Positions 26,605 to 35,537 of a stretch of 64,000 nucleotides of DNA are shown here, one piece after another (position 1 is the first letter of the stretch; each line of letters opens with the position of its first letter). A program made the position numbers and the translations under genes. Below the pieces are notes generated by a model. That model did no database searches. It saw only the letters and a program-made list of their open reading frames with translations, and was not told where the DNA came from. The DNA is from Leptospiraceae bacterium (GTDB lineage Bacteria > Spirochaetota > Leptospiria > Leptospirales > Leptospiraceae): positions 1 through 64,000 of the forward strand of contig JACKPA010000015.1 of NCBI GenBank assembly GCA_024233865.1, given 5' to 3'.

Positions 26605-28173
26605 ATGAAAAATAGTTTGTTTGGATTTATGATAATTATGTTTTTGATTCATTCGGTCTCTGTTTTTTCCAATCAAAAAGAACAGACTATACCCATTGTT
26701 CTTAGTTCCAATAATTCAATCTACATGAAAAACTTATCCGGATTGAAATACGCCATTCAATCCAAAACTAAAATTTACTTTTTATCGTCCATAGACCAAC
26801 CGGAAGAATCATTTCACCAAATCAAAGAAGAATCTCCTCCTATGGTAATAACAATTGGAAATGCAGCAACTAAAAGTGCAAGAAAATATTTAACCAATAT
26901 TCCTATTGTATTTTTAATGGTTAATCATCCCAGAACTTTTCATCTTGAGAATGGAATGTTAGGAGGGTTTTCTGCTGATATATCAGCAAGAGATTTTTTC
27001 TTGGTTTTGAAAAAAATAAATCCAAATGCAAAAAGAGTTTATAGCTTTTACTCAGATAAGTCGGGTGAATTTTTTGCTAAAGAGGGGAAATATTTTGATC
27101 TGCTTATGAATATCAATCTAGAACTCAAGGAACTCAAAACAAAAGATTCTTTTGAATCGGAACTAGAATCTATCAAAGGTTCTACGGATGCGTTTTTTAT
27201 GGTTTATGACTCTTTGTACGACAGAGAAACGTTTTCTCTACTGTCCGAATTTTGTAAAAAAAACAAAATTATTTTGATGACCTATTATCCGGAGTTGGTT
27301 AGCGTTGGAGCAACTTTTGCTCTTGCACCGGACTATACCAATATGGGAATTCTTGCAGGAAAGTATGTAAACAAATTGCTACTCGAAAAAAGTATTGTTG
27401 ATAAAATGAGTGTTTTTGCACCTACCAATCCTTTTCTTTATATCAACTACAGTTATGCCAAAGAATCTGGAATTCAGCTTTCGGATGAAATTGTAAATAG
27501 AGAAAGAAGAGAAAGGCTTGTAGCTTATGGAATTGAGCTTTTTAATAAAAAAAAATACAATTCTGCAAGGTCTGTACTTACAAAAGTTTTGAACAGTGAT
27601 CCCAAAAATGAACTTGCAAGAAAGTATTTTGATGATATTATAGACCTCCAAACATCCAATGAAATCAAGTCTCTTTTGCAATCTGCCGAAGAGTATAGAA
27701 ACAAACAAAAATACCATGAAGCCATAGCCATCTATAAAAAAATACTTAATCTAAATCCGAATCTAAAGGATATTCAAACAAAAATAGACAAATCCGTCCA
27801 TGATAAAAGTGAGTTTTTACGAAAACAAGCTCTTTCCAAAGAGAAAGCGGGAAACCCTTTTGAAGCCATCAAACTCTATAAAGAGTCCATTCAGGTATAT
27901 CCGGATAATAACCAAGCGAAACAAGAATACAACGCTTTGGTTTCTGCAGAATCAAGGAAGATCGATATCTATCTGAAACAGGGTTTGAATCATTACAATA
28001 CAAGAAAGTATGAGGATGCAATTACAACTTTTGAAAACGTCTTGCTTGTTGAACCGGGAAATAAAGTTGCTAAAGAATATCTTTACAATTCCATTTTAAA
28101 AAGAGATGCTCTGAAAAGACTTCTGGAATGTAACACAGTCGGCAACCAAAATTGCTCTCTTTGGAAAAAGTAA
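26605..28173 (+). CDS. Periplasmic ABC substrate-binding-like protein fused to TPR repeats
   Basis: 522 residues. A signal peptide (MKNSLFGFMIIMFLIHSVSVFS) is followed by a ~280-residue periplasmic-binding fold of the ABC_sub_bind type (VITIGNAATKSARKYL, IPIVFLMVNHP, LAPDYTNMGILAGKYV). Residues ~300-500 are TPR repeats (ELFNKKKYNSARSVLTKVL, KYHEAIAIYKKILNLNP, RKYEDAITTFENVLLVEP). GAGAGG precedes the start. It lies 11 bases after the TonB receptor and three bases before the cyclase gene. It may bind the imported ligand and relay its presence to the cyclase. Confidence 0.82.
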   Translation: MKNSLFGFMIIMFLIHSVSVFSNQKEQTIPIVLSSNNSIYMKNLSGLKYAIQSKTKIYFLSSIDQPEESFHQIKEESPPMVITIGNAATKSARKYLTNIPIVFLMVNHPRTFHLENGMLGGFSADISARDFFLVLKKINPNAKRVYSFYSDKSGEFFAKEGKYFDLLMNINLELKELKTKDSFESELESIKGSTDAFFMVYDSLYDRETFSLLSEFCKKNKIILMTYYPELVSVGATFALAPDYTNMGILAGKYVNKLLLEKSIVDKMSVFAPTNPFLYINYSYAKESGIQLSDEIVNRERRERLVAYGIELFNKKKYNSARSVLTKVLNSDPKNELARKYFDDIIDLQTSNEIKSLLQSAEEYRNKQKYHEAIAIYKKILNLNPNLKDIQTKIDKSVHDKSEFLRKQALSKEKAGNPFEAIKLYKESIQVYPDNNQAKQEYNALVSAESRKIDIYLKQGLNHYNTRKYEDAITTFENVLLVEPGNKVAKEYLYNSILKRDALKRLLECNTVGNQNCSLWKK

Positions 28174-28176
28174 ATT

Positions 28177-29766
28177 ATGAGAATTGTATATAAATTAATA
28201 TTACTGAGTTCTTTTGTTGTTCTTCTATGTACGATTCCTATTTCCTTTTTTGCAATTCAAAAGAGCCAAGCTATAATTTCAGAAAAGACTTTTGAAGTTT
28301 GTACAACAATAGCTAAAAATATTGTTACAATCACAAGAGACGAACTCTTTTTAGATAGTACATACCAAAATACTGCCAATCTGGTCTCCAGATTAAAAGA
28401 CTCAAAGCTAAAAGCGTTAAGCAATGTTTATATCATAAACGTATACGGGAAGTACGTTGTAGATTTGAACAACACACTCGTTGGCAAATACGCTTCGGAA
28501 AAAGAACTGGAATACTTCAAAAAAATTGATAAAGTCACATTGGACGAAATCAACTTTTCCCAAAAAAGCATTCTTCGTTTTAGTTACCCTGTTTATCTTG
28601 ATCCGGCTAAAAAAATGCGTATAGGTATGGCTGTTCTTGATTTTGATAAAAACATTTTGTACAAACCTGTAAATGATATACGTTATTTTATTCTAATTTT
28701 GGGTGGTGGTGTTTTTACTCTTGCTCTATTTATTTCTGTTTTCACTTCCGTATTTTTAACTCGTCCCCTTCATAAATTGGCAGGTGGGGTAAAAGAATTT
28801 GCAGAAGGTAAACTTGACTATAGAATTGGAATTACAACTACAGACGAAATAGGAAAGCTTGCAGACTCATTTAATTATATGGCAAATAGCTTGGAAAAAG
28901 CTGACAAACTAAAACAGCAATATATCACAGCTTACCAAAAATTTGTTCCAATGGAAATTGTCACCTTTTTAGAAAAAGGAACCATACTAGATGTAAATCT
29001 TGGTGATCAAGTTCAAAAAGAGATGACCGTTTTATTTTCTGACATTCGGTCTTTTACGGAGCTTTCGGAGACACTTACTCCAGAAGAAAACTTTAATTTT
29101 ATCAACGCTTACTTAAAAAGAATGGGACCTATTATAAGGAAACATAATGGATTTATTGATAAATACATTGGTGATGCCATTATGGCACTTTTTCCCTATT
29201 CACCAAACGACGCTCTAGACGCAGCAATTGAAATGCAATCATCACTTTTAGAATACAATGAATCAAGATCGCAAAAAGGTTTTAGAGAAATCCATGTAGG
29301 GATAGGGCTACATACAGGAAAATTGATGCTTGGTACAATAGGAGAAAATGAACGTATGGAAGGAACGGTAATTTCAGATTCGGTAAACCTTGCTTCCCGA
29401 TTGGAAAGCCTTACCAAGCTATATCATTCTCCCATAATTATCAGTGAGAATACGTTTGTAAAGCTGGATGATGCGGAGAATTACCATTATCGAACGTTAG
29501 GAAATGTCAAGGTAAAAGGAAAAAGAGAAGACGTTCTCATTATTGAAATAATGGACTATTTATCACAAGAAGAGCTGGAAAAAAGAGAAAAAGTAAAAGA
29601 TTTATTTGACAGAGCCATACTTCTCTACTATTTAATGGATGTTGATGATGCAATTCTATTATTTAAAGAAGTTTTAGGTGCTACACCAAACGACATAACC
29701 ATGAATTTTTATATAGAGCGTTGTGAGTATTTGAAAAAGTATGGTGTAGAATCTCCTCTTTACTAA
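28177..29766 (+). CDS. Transmembrane adenylate cyclase with HAMP domain
   Basis: 529 residues: membrane helix ~5-25, a single ~130-residue periplasmic sensor, second helix ~169-195, HAMP (TRPLHKLAGGVKEFAEGKLDY), and a class III cyclase catalytic domain. Metal aspartates are in LFSDIRSFTEL and YIGDAIMALF, and VISDSVNLASRLE holds the second substrate-contact segment. The C-terminal ~60 residues look TPR-like, as in the cyclase at 13200-15230. The sensor is shorter than that of the other cyclase. It starts three bases after the binding-protein gene, so it is translated from the same mRNA. Confidence 0.9.
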   Translation: MRIVYKLILLSSFVVLLCTIPISFFAIQKSQAIISEKTFEVCTTIAKNIVTITRDELFLDSTYQNTANLVSRLKDSKLKALSNVYIINVYGKYVVDLNNTLVGKYASEKELEYFKKIDKVTLDEINFSQKSILRFSYPVYLDPAKKMRIGMAVLDFDKNILYKPVNDIRYFILILGGGVFTLALFISVFTSVFLTRPLHKLAGGVKEFAEGKLDYRIGITTTDEIGKLADSFNYMANSLEKADKLKQQYITAYQKFVPMEIVTFLEKGTILDVNLGDQVQKEMTVLFSDIRSFTELSETLTPEENFNFINAYLKRMGPIIRKHNGFIDKYIGDAIMALFPYSPNDALDAAIEMQSSLLEYNESRSQKGFREIHVGIGLHTGKLMLGTIGENERMEGTVISDSVNLASRLESLTKLYHSPIIISENTFVKLDDAENYHYRTLGNVKVKGKREDVLIIEIMDYLSQEELEKREKVKDLFDRAILLYYLMDVDDAILLFKEVLGATPNDITMNFYIERCEYLKKYGVESPLY

Positions 29767-29789
29767 GGTATTGCAAGTGTGCCATTAGA

Positions 29790-31232
29790 CTACGGGCACT
29801 GTAATTCGACGTTAATTGTTTCTCGAAATGGATATGAAGGAACTGTAAACGTAATTTCTCTTACAACCGTGTCAGGATAGCCATCTACCTTTGCGGTGTC
29901 TCCTACGCACTGTAGTCTATAAGTTCCATCATGAATATATTTGATTGTACTTGTTCCGTCTTGAACGGAAGTCGCAGCCAATGGAAGTTGATTGGTCGTA
30001 TCTTGTTCATCACTACGAAAGACTGCATAGTAGTGTGTTGTGGAAGTAGTACCTCCGGAAATAGATAATTTTGAAGCCGTTTCTGGAAATATAATTCTTG
30101 CTCTAGACAGCAAATTTCCACCCATATCAATTTGTCCTGTATGGTCATACTTCCAATCACTAAAGCCAATAAGCGTTTCATTGGCTTGAACACCAGCGTT
30201 ATAAAAAGAATGGAGCATTAAGTTTTCTTTTATATTGATACGAATTTCGAGAATATAAGGGTCATATCCTCCACGAATTTTCAAATCATCTTGTCCAGGT
30301 TGAATAGCGTAAAATAACGGAAACAGAAGAGGAGTTTTGTTATCTTTTTCTGCTTCTTGGGTACCTGGAATATAGTTATTTCTCAATAAAATATTTTTCC
30401 CTATAATGTCCACATTATCAAAAGTTGTGGTTAAAAACGCACCACTTCTTTTTGCCCATCCCGTAACAAAATTTCGGAAGTATATCCCCGTATAATAGTA
30501 TTGAGCAGGCAATAGTTTGTTGAATCCGTCCGTTGGATCATTGGAAGGATATTCAGCTCCTACCCCATTAAAAAAGTCTTGCATTTTTCCGATTCCCGTT
30601 TTTTCGCAAGTTGTGCTACTTAAAGCATAGAGATTTGTGCAATAGACCTGTCGTTCTGATGCTATATAATCCCAAAATTTTTCATTTTTTTTATAATCAC
30701 TGATTCCGTCCATTCCAATAAACCCCTCCCTGTATTTGGACGAAATCCTTACTTCTCCAATATCTATGTAAATTGGTAAATTCTGTGCTGAGGGTAAGTC
30801 TGATAAATCATCGAATGAAGGGTCGCTCCCGTCTCCGGTTGAGTCTTGGTAGATTGCCCCCGTTCCACTGGAATAGTCTGAAAATTGAATGGGATTATCA
30901 GAAGCATAGGTTCCTTTTAAAAGGAGTAACATTCGATTGTTTATAAGAGTGCTTATCACAGGATATATCGTTTGATCTGATTTTCCGGGAGATAAATTGT
31001 TGCATGAAATTATGAACAATATAATAACGCTCCCTTCGGCTACGCTCAGGGAGCAAAAGAACATTGAGCGTAAGTAACCGAACATTGAGCGTAAGTAACC
31101 GAATATTGAGCGTAAGTAACCGAACATTGAGCGTAAGTAACCGAACATTGAGCGTAAGTAACCGAACATTGAGCGTAAGTAACCGAACATTGAGCGTAAG
31201 TAACCGAACATTGAGCGTAGTCGAAATGTCAT
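29790..31232 (-). CDS. Lipoprotein with in-frame N-terminal 7-residue repeats
   Basis: 480 residues. The ATG at 31232 has AGGA seven bases upstream. It is followed by seven copies of a 7-residue unit (MFGYLRS) encoded by a 21-bp minisatellite. The hydrophobic core VIILFIISCNN, a lipobox, comes only after about 70 residues. The mature part (IGEVRISSKYREGF, YILEIRINIKENLM) has no recognised domain and is probably a surface or periplasmic lipoprotein. Each repeat adds an Arg and an ATG in the signal peptide n-region. Translation could alternatively start at the last ATG (about 31063), giving a normal-length signal. Confidence 0.75.
   Translation of the reverse strand: MTFRLRSMFGYLRSMFGYLRSMFGYLRSMFGYLRSMFGYLRSIFGYLRSMFGYLRSMFFCSLSVAEGSVIILFIISCNNLSPGKSDQTIYPVISTLINNRMLLLLKGTYASDNPIQFSDYSSGTGAIYQDSTGDGSDPSFDDLSDLPSAQNLPIYIDIGEVRISSKYREGFIGMDGISDYKKNEKFWDYIASERQVYCTNLYALSSTTCEKTGIGKMQDFFNGVGAEYPSNDPTDGFNKLLPAQYYYTGIYFRNFVTGWAKRSGAFLTTTFDNVDIIGKNILLRNNYIPGTQEAEKDNKTPLLFPLFYAIQPGQDDLKIRGGYDPYILEIRINIKENLMLHSFYNAGVQANETLIGFSDWKYDHTGQIDMGGNLLSRARIIFPETASKLSISGGTTSTTHYYAVFRSDEQDTTNQLPLAATSVQDGTSTIKYIHDGTYRLQCVGDTAKVDGYPDTVVREITFTVPSYPFRETINVELQCP
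31029..31054. repeat. Hairpin beside the minisatellite
   Basis: GCTCCCT and AGGGAGC flank TTCGGCTACGCTC. The loop and arms contain the TACGCTCA word also found in the minisatellite units. The hairpin seems to be part of the same inserted repeat element and lies within the coding sequence, between the repeats and the lipobox. Confidence 0.6.
31060..31227. repeat. 21-bp coding minisatellite, seven full units plus a partial one
   Basis: Units begin at 31060, 31081, 31102, 31123, 31144, 31165 and 31186, with a partial unit at 31207. Each contains ACATTGAGCGTAAGTAACC. One unit (31102) differs by one base (AATATT). Because 21 is a multiple of three, copy-number change keeps the frame of the lipoprotein gene on the minus strand. 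Confidence 0.95.
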
Positions 31233-31240
31233 AATAAATC

Positions 31241-31879
31241 CTAAAATAAAAAGCTGAGCATTAATGCAAAATGAAAAAATTGTGCATCCATAAGTTTATA
31301 ATAATTCGGATTGTACAACCTATAATCGTCATAAACACCCTGGTAAAGATATTGGCTTTTTGGGGGAATATTGGAATTCATTGTCTCGAATATATAGTTA
31401 TAATCAATTCTTAAGCCAATTCTCACCTTTTTTCCGGCAGTAAAACTCACTTCAAAACCGGAAAAAAGAAGTGGATCCCAACGGTTTGTATTGGCTGGTC
31501 TGGCAACTACATAACTCATGCCAAGTCCGCCTTTGAGAAATATAGCCACAGGCAAGTCAAACGGAAGTTTGTAGTCAATTGCTGCATAAACGGGTACTGT
31601 GGTAAGAGCCCTCTCTGTAGTAGATAAATAGTTGGCATAACTCATACCCAATTCTGTGTAAAAGCTACGATAAGGAAGTTGAAATCTGGAAAATATTCCA
31701 AAACCTAGGGTTGTTTCCAAAAGGTCAAAGGTTTGTGTGCCTGGAAGAGGGTTGGAAGCCCCTAACCAAAAACCAACTTCCGGTTTGTCTTTCTCTGCTT
31801 TTTGTTGAGAATAAACGGGAAAATAAAGAATAAAGAATAAAAATATTACCAGGGTTAATGTATTTTTTAAAATTTTCAT
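31241..31879 (-). CDS. Small outer-membrane beta-barrel-like protein
   Basis: 212 residues with a signal peptide (NTLTLVIFLFFILYFPVYSQQ). Alternating hydrophobic strands follow (SFYTELGMSYANYL, AIFLKGGLGMSYVVA, FEVSFTAGKKVRIGLRIDYNYIF), and a final aromatic strand FHFALMLSFLF is typical of barrel C termini. The family is unknown. It lies three bases downstream of truA and eight bases upstream of the repeat-bearing lipoprotein on the same strand. Confidence 0.7.
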   Translation of the reverse strand: MKILKNTLTLVIFLFFILYFPVYSQQKAEKDKPEVGFWLGASNPLPGTQTFDLLETTLGFGIFSRFQLPYRSFYTELGMSYANYLSTTERALTTVPVYAAIDYKLPFDLPVAIFLKGGLGMSYVVARPANTNRWDPLLFSGFEVSFTAGKKVRIGLRIDYNYIFETMNSNIPPKSQYLYQGVYDDYRLYNPNYYKLMDAQFFHFALMLSFLF

Positions 31880-31882
31880 GAT

Positions 31883-32689
31883 TTATATTACGGGTACAGA
31901 CCAACTTTTGTTGTAGAGATCCGAGATTTCCGGATAATCTTTATAGTAGGCTCTTAAGAAATATAAACCGGTAGGTGGAAGAGTTATTCCAGCTTGTTTT
32001 CTATTTTTTGATCTAATGATTTCTTCCATATTTCGGGTTTCTAAAACTCCTTTACCGATATCAATCAAAGTGCCAGCTATAACTCTGACCATATTGTACA
32101 AAAATCCGTTGCTACGAATTTGAATTTTAAAAAGACCGTTAACTTCCGGGATTTCAATTACTTCTGCGTTTTTGATCTCTCTTTCCGTAGACTCTTTTGG
32201 ATTATAAGATTTATTGGTTAAACTGGTAAAATCGTGTTTGCCTATTAGGGATTTAATTTCATTTTTGATAATTTCCAAATTGAGTTTACATTTTTCCCAA
32301 TATACGCGACCGGAGAATAGTGGATGTGGAAACCTTGTATTTAAGACATAATATTCATATTCTCTTTCTGTACAAGAAAAACGAGCATGGAAAGATTCGT
32401 TCACTTCTGCTGCTGCCAAGGCTACGATGGCTTGGTTTGTCAATCCGTTGATAGATACAATAAAACGATGGAAATTTTGGGGTAAATTGCTGGTATAAAA
32501 GCTTATAATCATTCCTTTTGCATGAACTCCAGTATCAGTCCTGCCCGCTCCCTCAATGGTTATTTTTTCTCGTAAAACAATCTCTAGGGCACTTTCTATA
32601 CATTGTTGGACTGAAACCAAGGACTTTTGCCTTTGGAAACCATGAAATTTTTCACCATCGTATTCAACTAAAATAGCAATTTTGGGCAA
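31883..32689 (-). CDS. truA: tRNA pseudouridine synthase A
   Basis: 268 residues. The catalytic Asp52 lies in GAGRTDTGVHAKG, the N terminus has VEYDGEKFHGFQRQ, and the C-terminal half has FLYNMVRVIAGTLIDIGKG, all TruA signatures. It isomerises uridines 38-40 in the tRNA anticodon stem. Length is normal. It lies three bases downstream of the DUF2225 gene, so they form an operon. Confidence 0.96.
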   Translation of the reverse strand: MPKIAILVEYDGEKFHGFQRQKSLVSVQQCIESALEIVLREKITIEGAGRTDTGVHAKGMIISFYTSNLPQNFHRFIVSINGLTNQAIVALAAAEVNESFHARFSCTEREYEYYVLNTRFPHPLFSGRVYWEKCKLNLEIIKNEIKSLIGKHDFTSLTNKSYNPKESTEREIKNAEVIEIPEVNGLFKIQIRSNGFLYNMVRVIAGTLIDIGKGVLETRNMEEIIRSKNRKQAGITLPPTGLYFLRAYYKDYPEISDLYNKSWSVPVI

Positions 32690-32692
32690 ATT

Positions 32693-33571
32693 TTATTTAT
32701 CTCCACCCAATTCTTCGATTTGGGCTGCCAATTGGTCATAAAGGTCTCTAGTCATTTCTATCAAAACCGAAGGCTTGTCTTTTTTGGATTTTCCGGAACC
32801 GTACAATCTCGCAAGCATTCTTTTGGCACTTGTTAGCATCTTTAGTTGTTTTCCCTTGTCTTCTACCAACTTATCTTTATATCGGGATGCAAGATAAGCA
32901 TTAAGATATTTAACACCGTCAAAACCCCAGTTTTTATCAGAATCAGGACCTAAAATGCCTGTTGCCATGTCAATTGGTTCCGCTCCGTTTTGCATAATTT
33001 CCAAAGAAGAACCATACCAAGAAGCTGCTTTGAGATACAAAAGGTCTCTCACTTTTTCAAAATTAAAATCCGGAAATTCTTGATGCAAATCTTCAAAATA
33101 CCAGGCTGACCTCATTGCACACACGGCTTTTTTAGGAGTCGGAGCTATCGAAGGTGATCTATTTTGGTAACAATCTACGGCAAGCAAATAGGAAGCGGCA
33201 CCGAGTACGATATTTCTGTCTTCGTTAAAATCCAAGGGACCTAAAATTTTTTCAATATTGACTTTTCGATCATTGGATTGACTTTTAATTTTTTCCAAGT
33301 CTGGTCCCGGCAAAACGTTCCAATCTTTTGGAAAACAGGCATATAAACAACCAGGGCATACACTAATTATATAATCGTTCGGATGAATTCTTCCGAATTT
33401 TTTATTTTTTTCGTAAAGCCGCCTTAATTCTATAGTAAGTTTTCCTGCAATTAACCTTCCTCCACCGGCAAACATTTGCTCCCTTTGGTGTTCCTCATCA
33501 CATATAGGGCAAATCGTTACGTCTTTAGACCTGAAAGAAACTTTTTTATTTGGTTGTACTGTTTGTGACAT
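32693..33571 (-). CDS. DUF2225 protein with zinc-binding cysteines
   Basis: 292 residues. The N-terminal CPICDEEHQREQ and the later ISVCPGCLYACFPKDW give two Cys pairs that would bind zinc, and the central and C-terminal parts are helical with TPR-like pairs (LAASYLLAVDCYQNR-type). This matches DUF2225 proteins, frequent in spirochaetes and Firmicutes and of unknown function. It is first in an operon with truA. Confidence 0.85.
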   Translation of the reverse strand: MSQTVQPNKKVSFRSKDVTICPICDEEHQREQMFAGGGRLIAGKLTIELRRLYEKNKKFGRIHPNDYIISVCPGCLYACFPKDWNVLPGPDLEKIKSQSNDRKVNIEKILGPLDFNEDRNIVLGAASYLLAVDCYQNRSPSIAPTPKKAVCAMRSAWYFEDLHQEFPDFNFEKVRDLLYLKAASWYGSSLEIMQNGAEPIDMATGILGPDSDKNWGFDGVKYLNAYLASRYKDKLVEDKGKQLKMLTSAKRMLARLYGSGKSKKDKPSVLIEMTRDLYDQLAAQIEELGGDK

Positions 33572-33613
33572 ATTTATTCTTTCTTATTAGATATTCTTTA
33601 TAATAGGATTAAA

Positions 33614-33665
33614 CTGATTTTCGTGATTAACATGATTAGATCAACTTGATTTTAAACAATAAATA
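33614..33665. repeat. Dispersed intergenic repeat, copy 1
   Basis: GATTTTCGTGATTAACATG continues into GATTAGATCAACTTGATTTT. Related copies are at 38642-38690 and, inverted, at 50759-50795, all in intergenic DNA. The pattern is a degenerate GATTA-rich spacer repeat of unknown role. Confidence 0.55.
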
Positions 33666-33842
33666 TATTTTGAAAATATTAATTGAATTATACTACGATA
33701 CTTGTCAACCTATTCTGATACTTAACCGATAATATAAGTCGAAACAATCAATTTTTTGTATCTTTTGGAAAATAACATAATTTGAATTGCCAAAAGAATT
33801 AGTAAAATTTATTACATATAATAATCTAAGACAGGAATGACG

Positions 33843-35096
33843 ATGAGAAAGATATACTATTTTTTAATAACACTCCTTATTACCACTTTTATCATTAGCA
33901 CCCAAATACAGGCTCAACCTGTATCAAATAAAGCTTATACTAAAAGGGTTGAACTACTTGGTTATTTACGCGAAATAGAAACCATAGTTAAGAACTACCC
34001 TATTTTAGAGGAAAATTGGGAAAAACCTCAACCGGACGACCCACAACCGAAAGGTAGATTTCAGGGCGACAGTGTTAGCAGGTATGATAAGATTAAACGG
34101 CTTTTTCAGCAAGGGCTTGTATATTATTTTGAGCAAAATTATGTGAACTCATATACAAGACTTTTGGAAGCTCAGTTGGAAACAGAGCAGCTATTGGAAG
34201 ATGTTTCTCAGTTTTATATCAATCGAACGGAAGAAATGCTTAAATCCGCACTTGATAGAAAAGATGAAAACGATCCAATAGATAAAGACGTGATCTCTAT
34301 TAGTATTGAATTTGGACCTGGTTCCAAAATTCGATCACACCAATTAGAACCAAGGGAAGCTCCGAAAATCCAAAGGCAGTATGAGCCTAAAGAATACCAC
34401 TACGTTTTAAATAAATACGCAATTGAGCAGAACATTTCCCAAGGGTATCGAAAGTTGAGTGAAGCCAAAGAGCACAGAATCAAGGCTCTGAAATTTGAAA
34501 ATAACCTGGAAAAATACCAAACCTTGAATCCTACACACAGAAAGTATAGGATAGAGTCTTATTTGGCAACAATTCATAAATGTAGAGAAGCTAGAGCAAA
34601 TGCACTGGAAGTTTTTAAGCTCAAATACCCTTATGATAATTACTACCTTACAGCGGCTGAAACGGAAAAGCAAAATCCGGATTATGGAGATGTTGTTAAG
34701 GGTAATAACTCTCAGGTAAACGCTCTCGCTTTTTCCGAATATGATCAAGGAAAAGACAAGCCTATTGAGGCAAAAATGGTTTATAAAAATAATCCTTATG
34801 TAAATTATAAAAACTTAAATCCTGTATTTGACCAACGAATACCGGAAAAATATAAAAGAGATGCGATTGACATTCTCAAAAAGGTTTACGAAGAAGAAAT
34901 CGACCATAATATAAGGTTAAGATACGATCCGGCAAATAGAGCTGCCGTAAAACCGGAAATTACTGACAAAGCTCCAACTAGTGTTCAAAAGCCTGCTCCT
35001 GCAGCCACAACCACGACTAAACCTGATGCTCAAAAAACACCGGAACCTGCTAAAAAAGCTGAGCCTCCTAAAAAACCAGAACCTGCTAAAAAATAG
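33843..35096 (+). CDS. Secreted protein of unknown function with Pro/Lys/Ala-rich tail
   Basis: About 417 residues from the ATG at 33843, chosen because AGGA lies seven bases upstream; an ATG two codons earlier (33837) is too close to that site. A signal peptide (YYFLITLLITTFIISTQIQAQ) precedes a mostly helical, charged body (residues ~40-360). The tail after ~365 is a low-complexity run of PAKK/EPPKK type that could bind nucleic acid, peptidoglycan or membranes. No domain is recognised. A strong terminator follows at 35115. Confidence 0.7.
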   Translation: MRKIYYFLITLLITTFIISTQIQAQPVSNKAYTKRVELLGYLREIETIVKNYPILEENWEKPQPDDPQPKGRFQGDSVSRYDKIKRLFQQGLVYYFEQNYVNSYTRLLEAQLETEQLLEDVSQFYINRTEEMLKSALDRKDENDPIDKDVISISIEFGPGSKIRSHQLEPREAPKIQRQYEPKEYHYVLNKYAIEQNISQGYRKLSEAKEHRIKALKFENNLEKYQTLNPTHRKYRIESYLATIHKCREARANALEVFKLKYPYDNYYLTAAETEKQNPDYGDVVKGNNSQVNALAFSEYDQGKDKPIEAKMVYKNNPYVNYKNLNPVFDQRIPEKYKRDAIDILKKVYEEEIDHNIRLRYDPANRAAVKPEITDKAPTSVQKPAPAATTTTKPDAQKTPEPAKKAEPPKKPEPAKK

Positions 35097-35114
35097 ATTT
35101 TTTTAGACATGCTA

Positions 35115-35138
35115 AGGGTCTTGCCGTAGCAAGACCCT
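35115..35138 (+). terminator. Rho-independent terminator
   Basis: AGGGTCTTGC-CGTA-GCAAGACCCT is a perfect 10-bp stem with a four-base loop, 19 bases after the stop of the secreted-protein gene, followed by ATATTACTTTTT. Confidence 0.85.
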
Positions 35139-35284
35139 ATATTACTTTTTCATGGCGTTGCTGTAAAAAGATAACAATTGTTGTTTGTATAGTGCTTTGT
35201 TAAGTAAAATTCCACTATACAAAATACTAAACAAAAGGCTTTTTAAATGGTTTTTGCAGTGTCGCCTTTCATATAAATAAATTA

Positions 35285-35505
35285 AATGATAGCGAACTCC
35301 TTAAAAGTTTTAGCGAATTTTTACAGAAAAAAATTGCTCTGGATTTATTTTATTCCAATGTATTAAATAAACTGAGAATATCCCTACAATACAGAAACAA
35401 TGCAGCACATCCTGGAGAATACACAAACAAAAAGATGCTGAAGATTGTCAAAGCTTGACATTGGATATATTAGAGAAACTGCTAAAAAACTACAAAAAGA
35501 GATAA
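35285..35505 (+). pseudogene. Frameshifted remnant of a small HEPN-like gene
   Basis: The 441-bp gap 35097-35537 holds a gene remnant. One frame reads NDSELLKSFSEFLQKKIALDL and then ISLQYRNNAAHPGEYTN, stopping at 35458. The next frame continues smoothly as AEDCQSLTLDILEKLLKNY to 35505. One indel near 35435 explains the break. The RNNAAH segment fits the R-x4-H motif of HEPN ribonucleases, which often sit in toxin-antitoxin or defence loci. No start codon is preserved. The first ~150 bp of the gap beyond the terminator show nothing recognisable. Confidence 0.6.
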
Positions 35506-35537
35506 ACCTATGCCATTTAATATAAATATGCAAACCT

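Noticed and set aside
31060..31227. 21-bp repeats as a CRISPR array
   Set aside because: The units are contiguous with no spacers between them, so it is a minisatellite.
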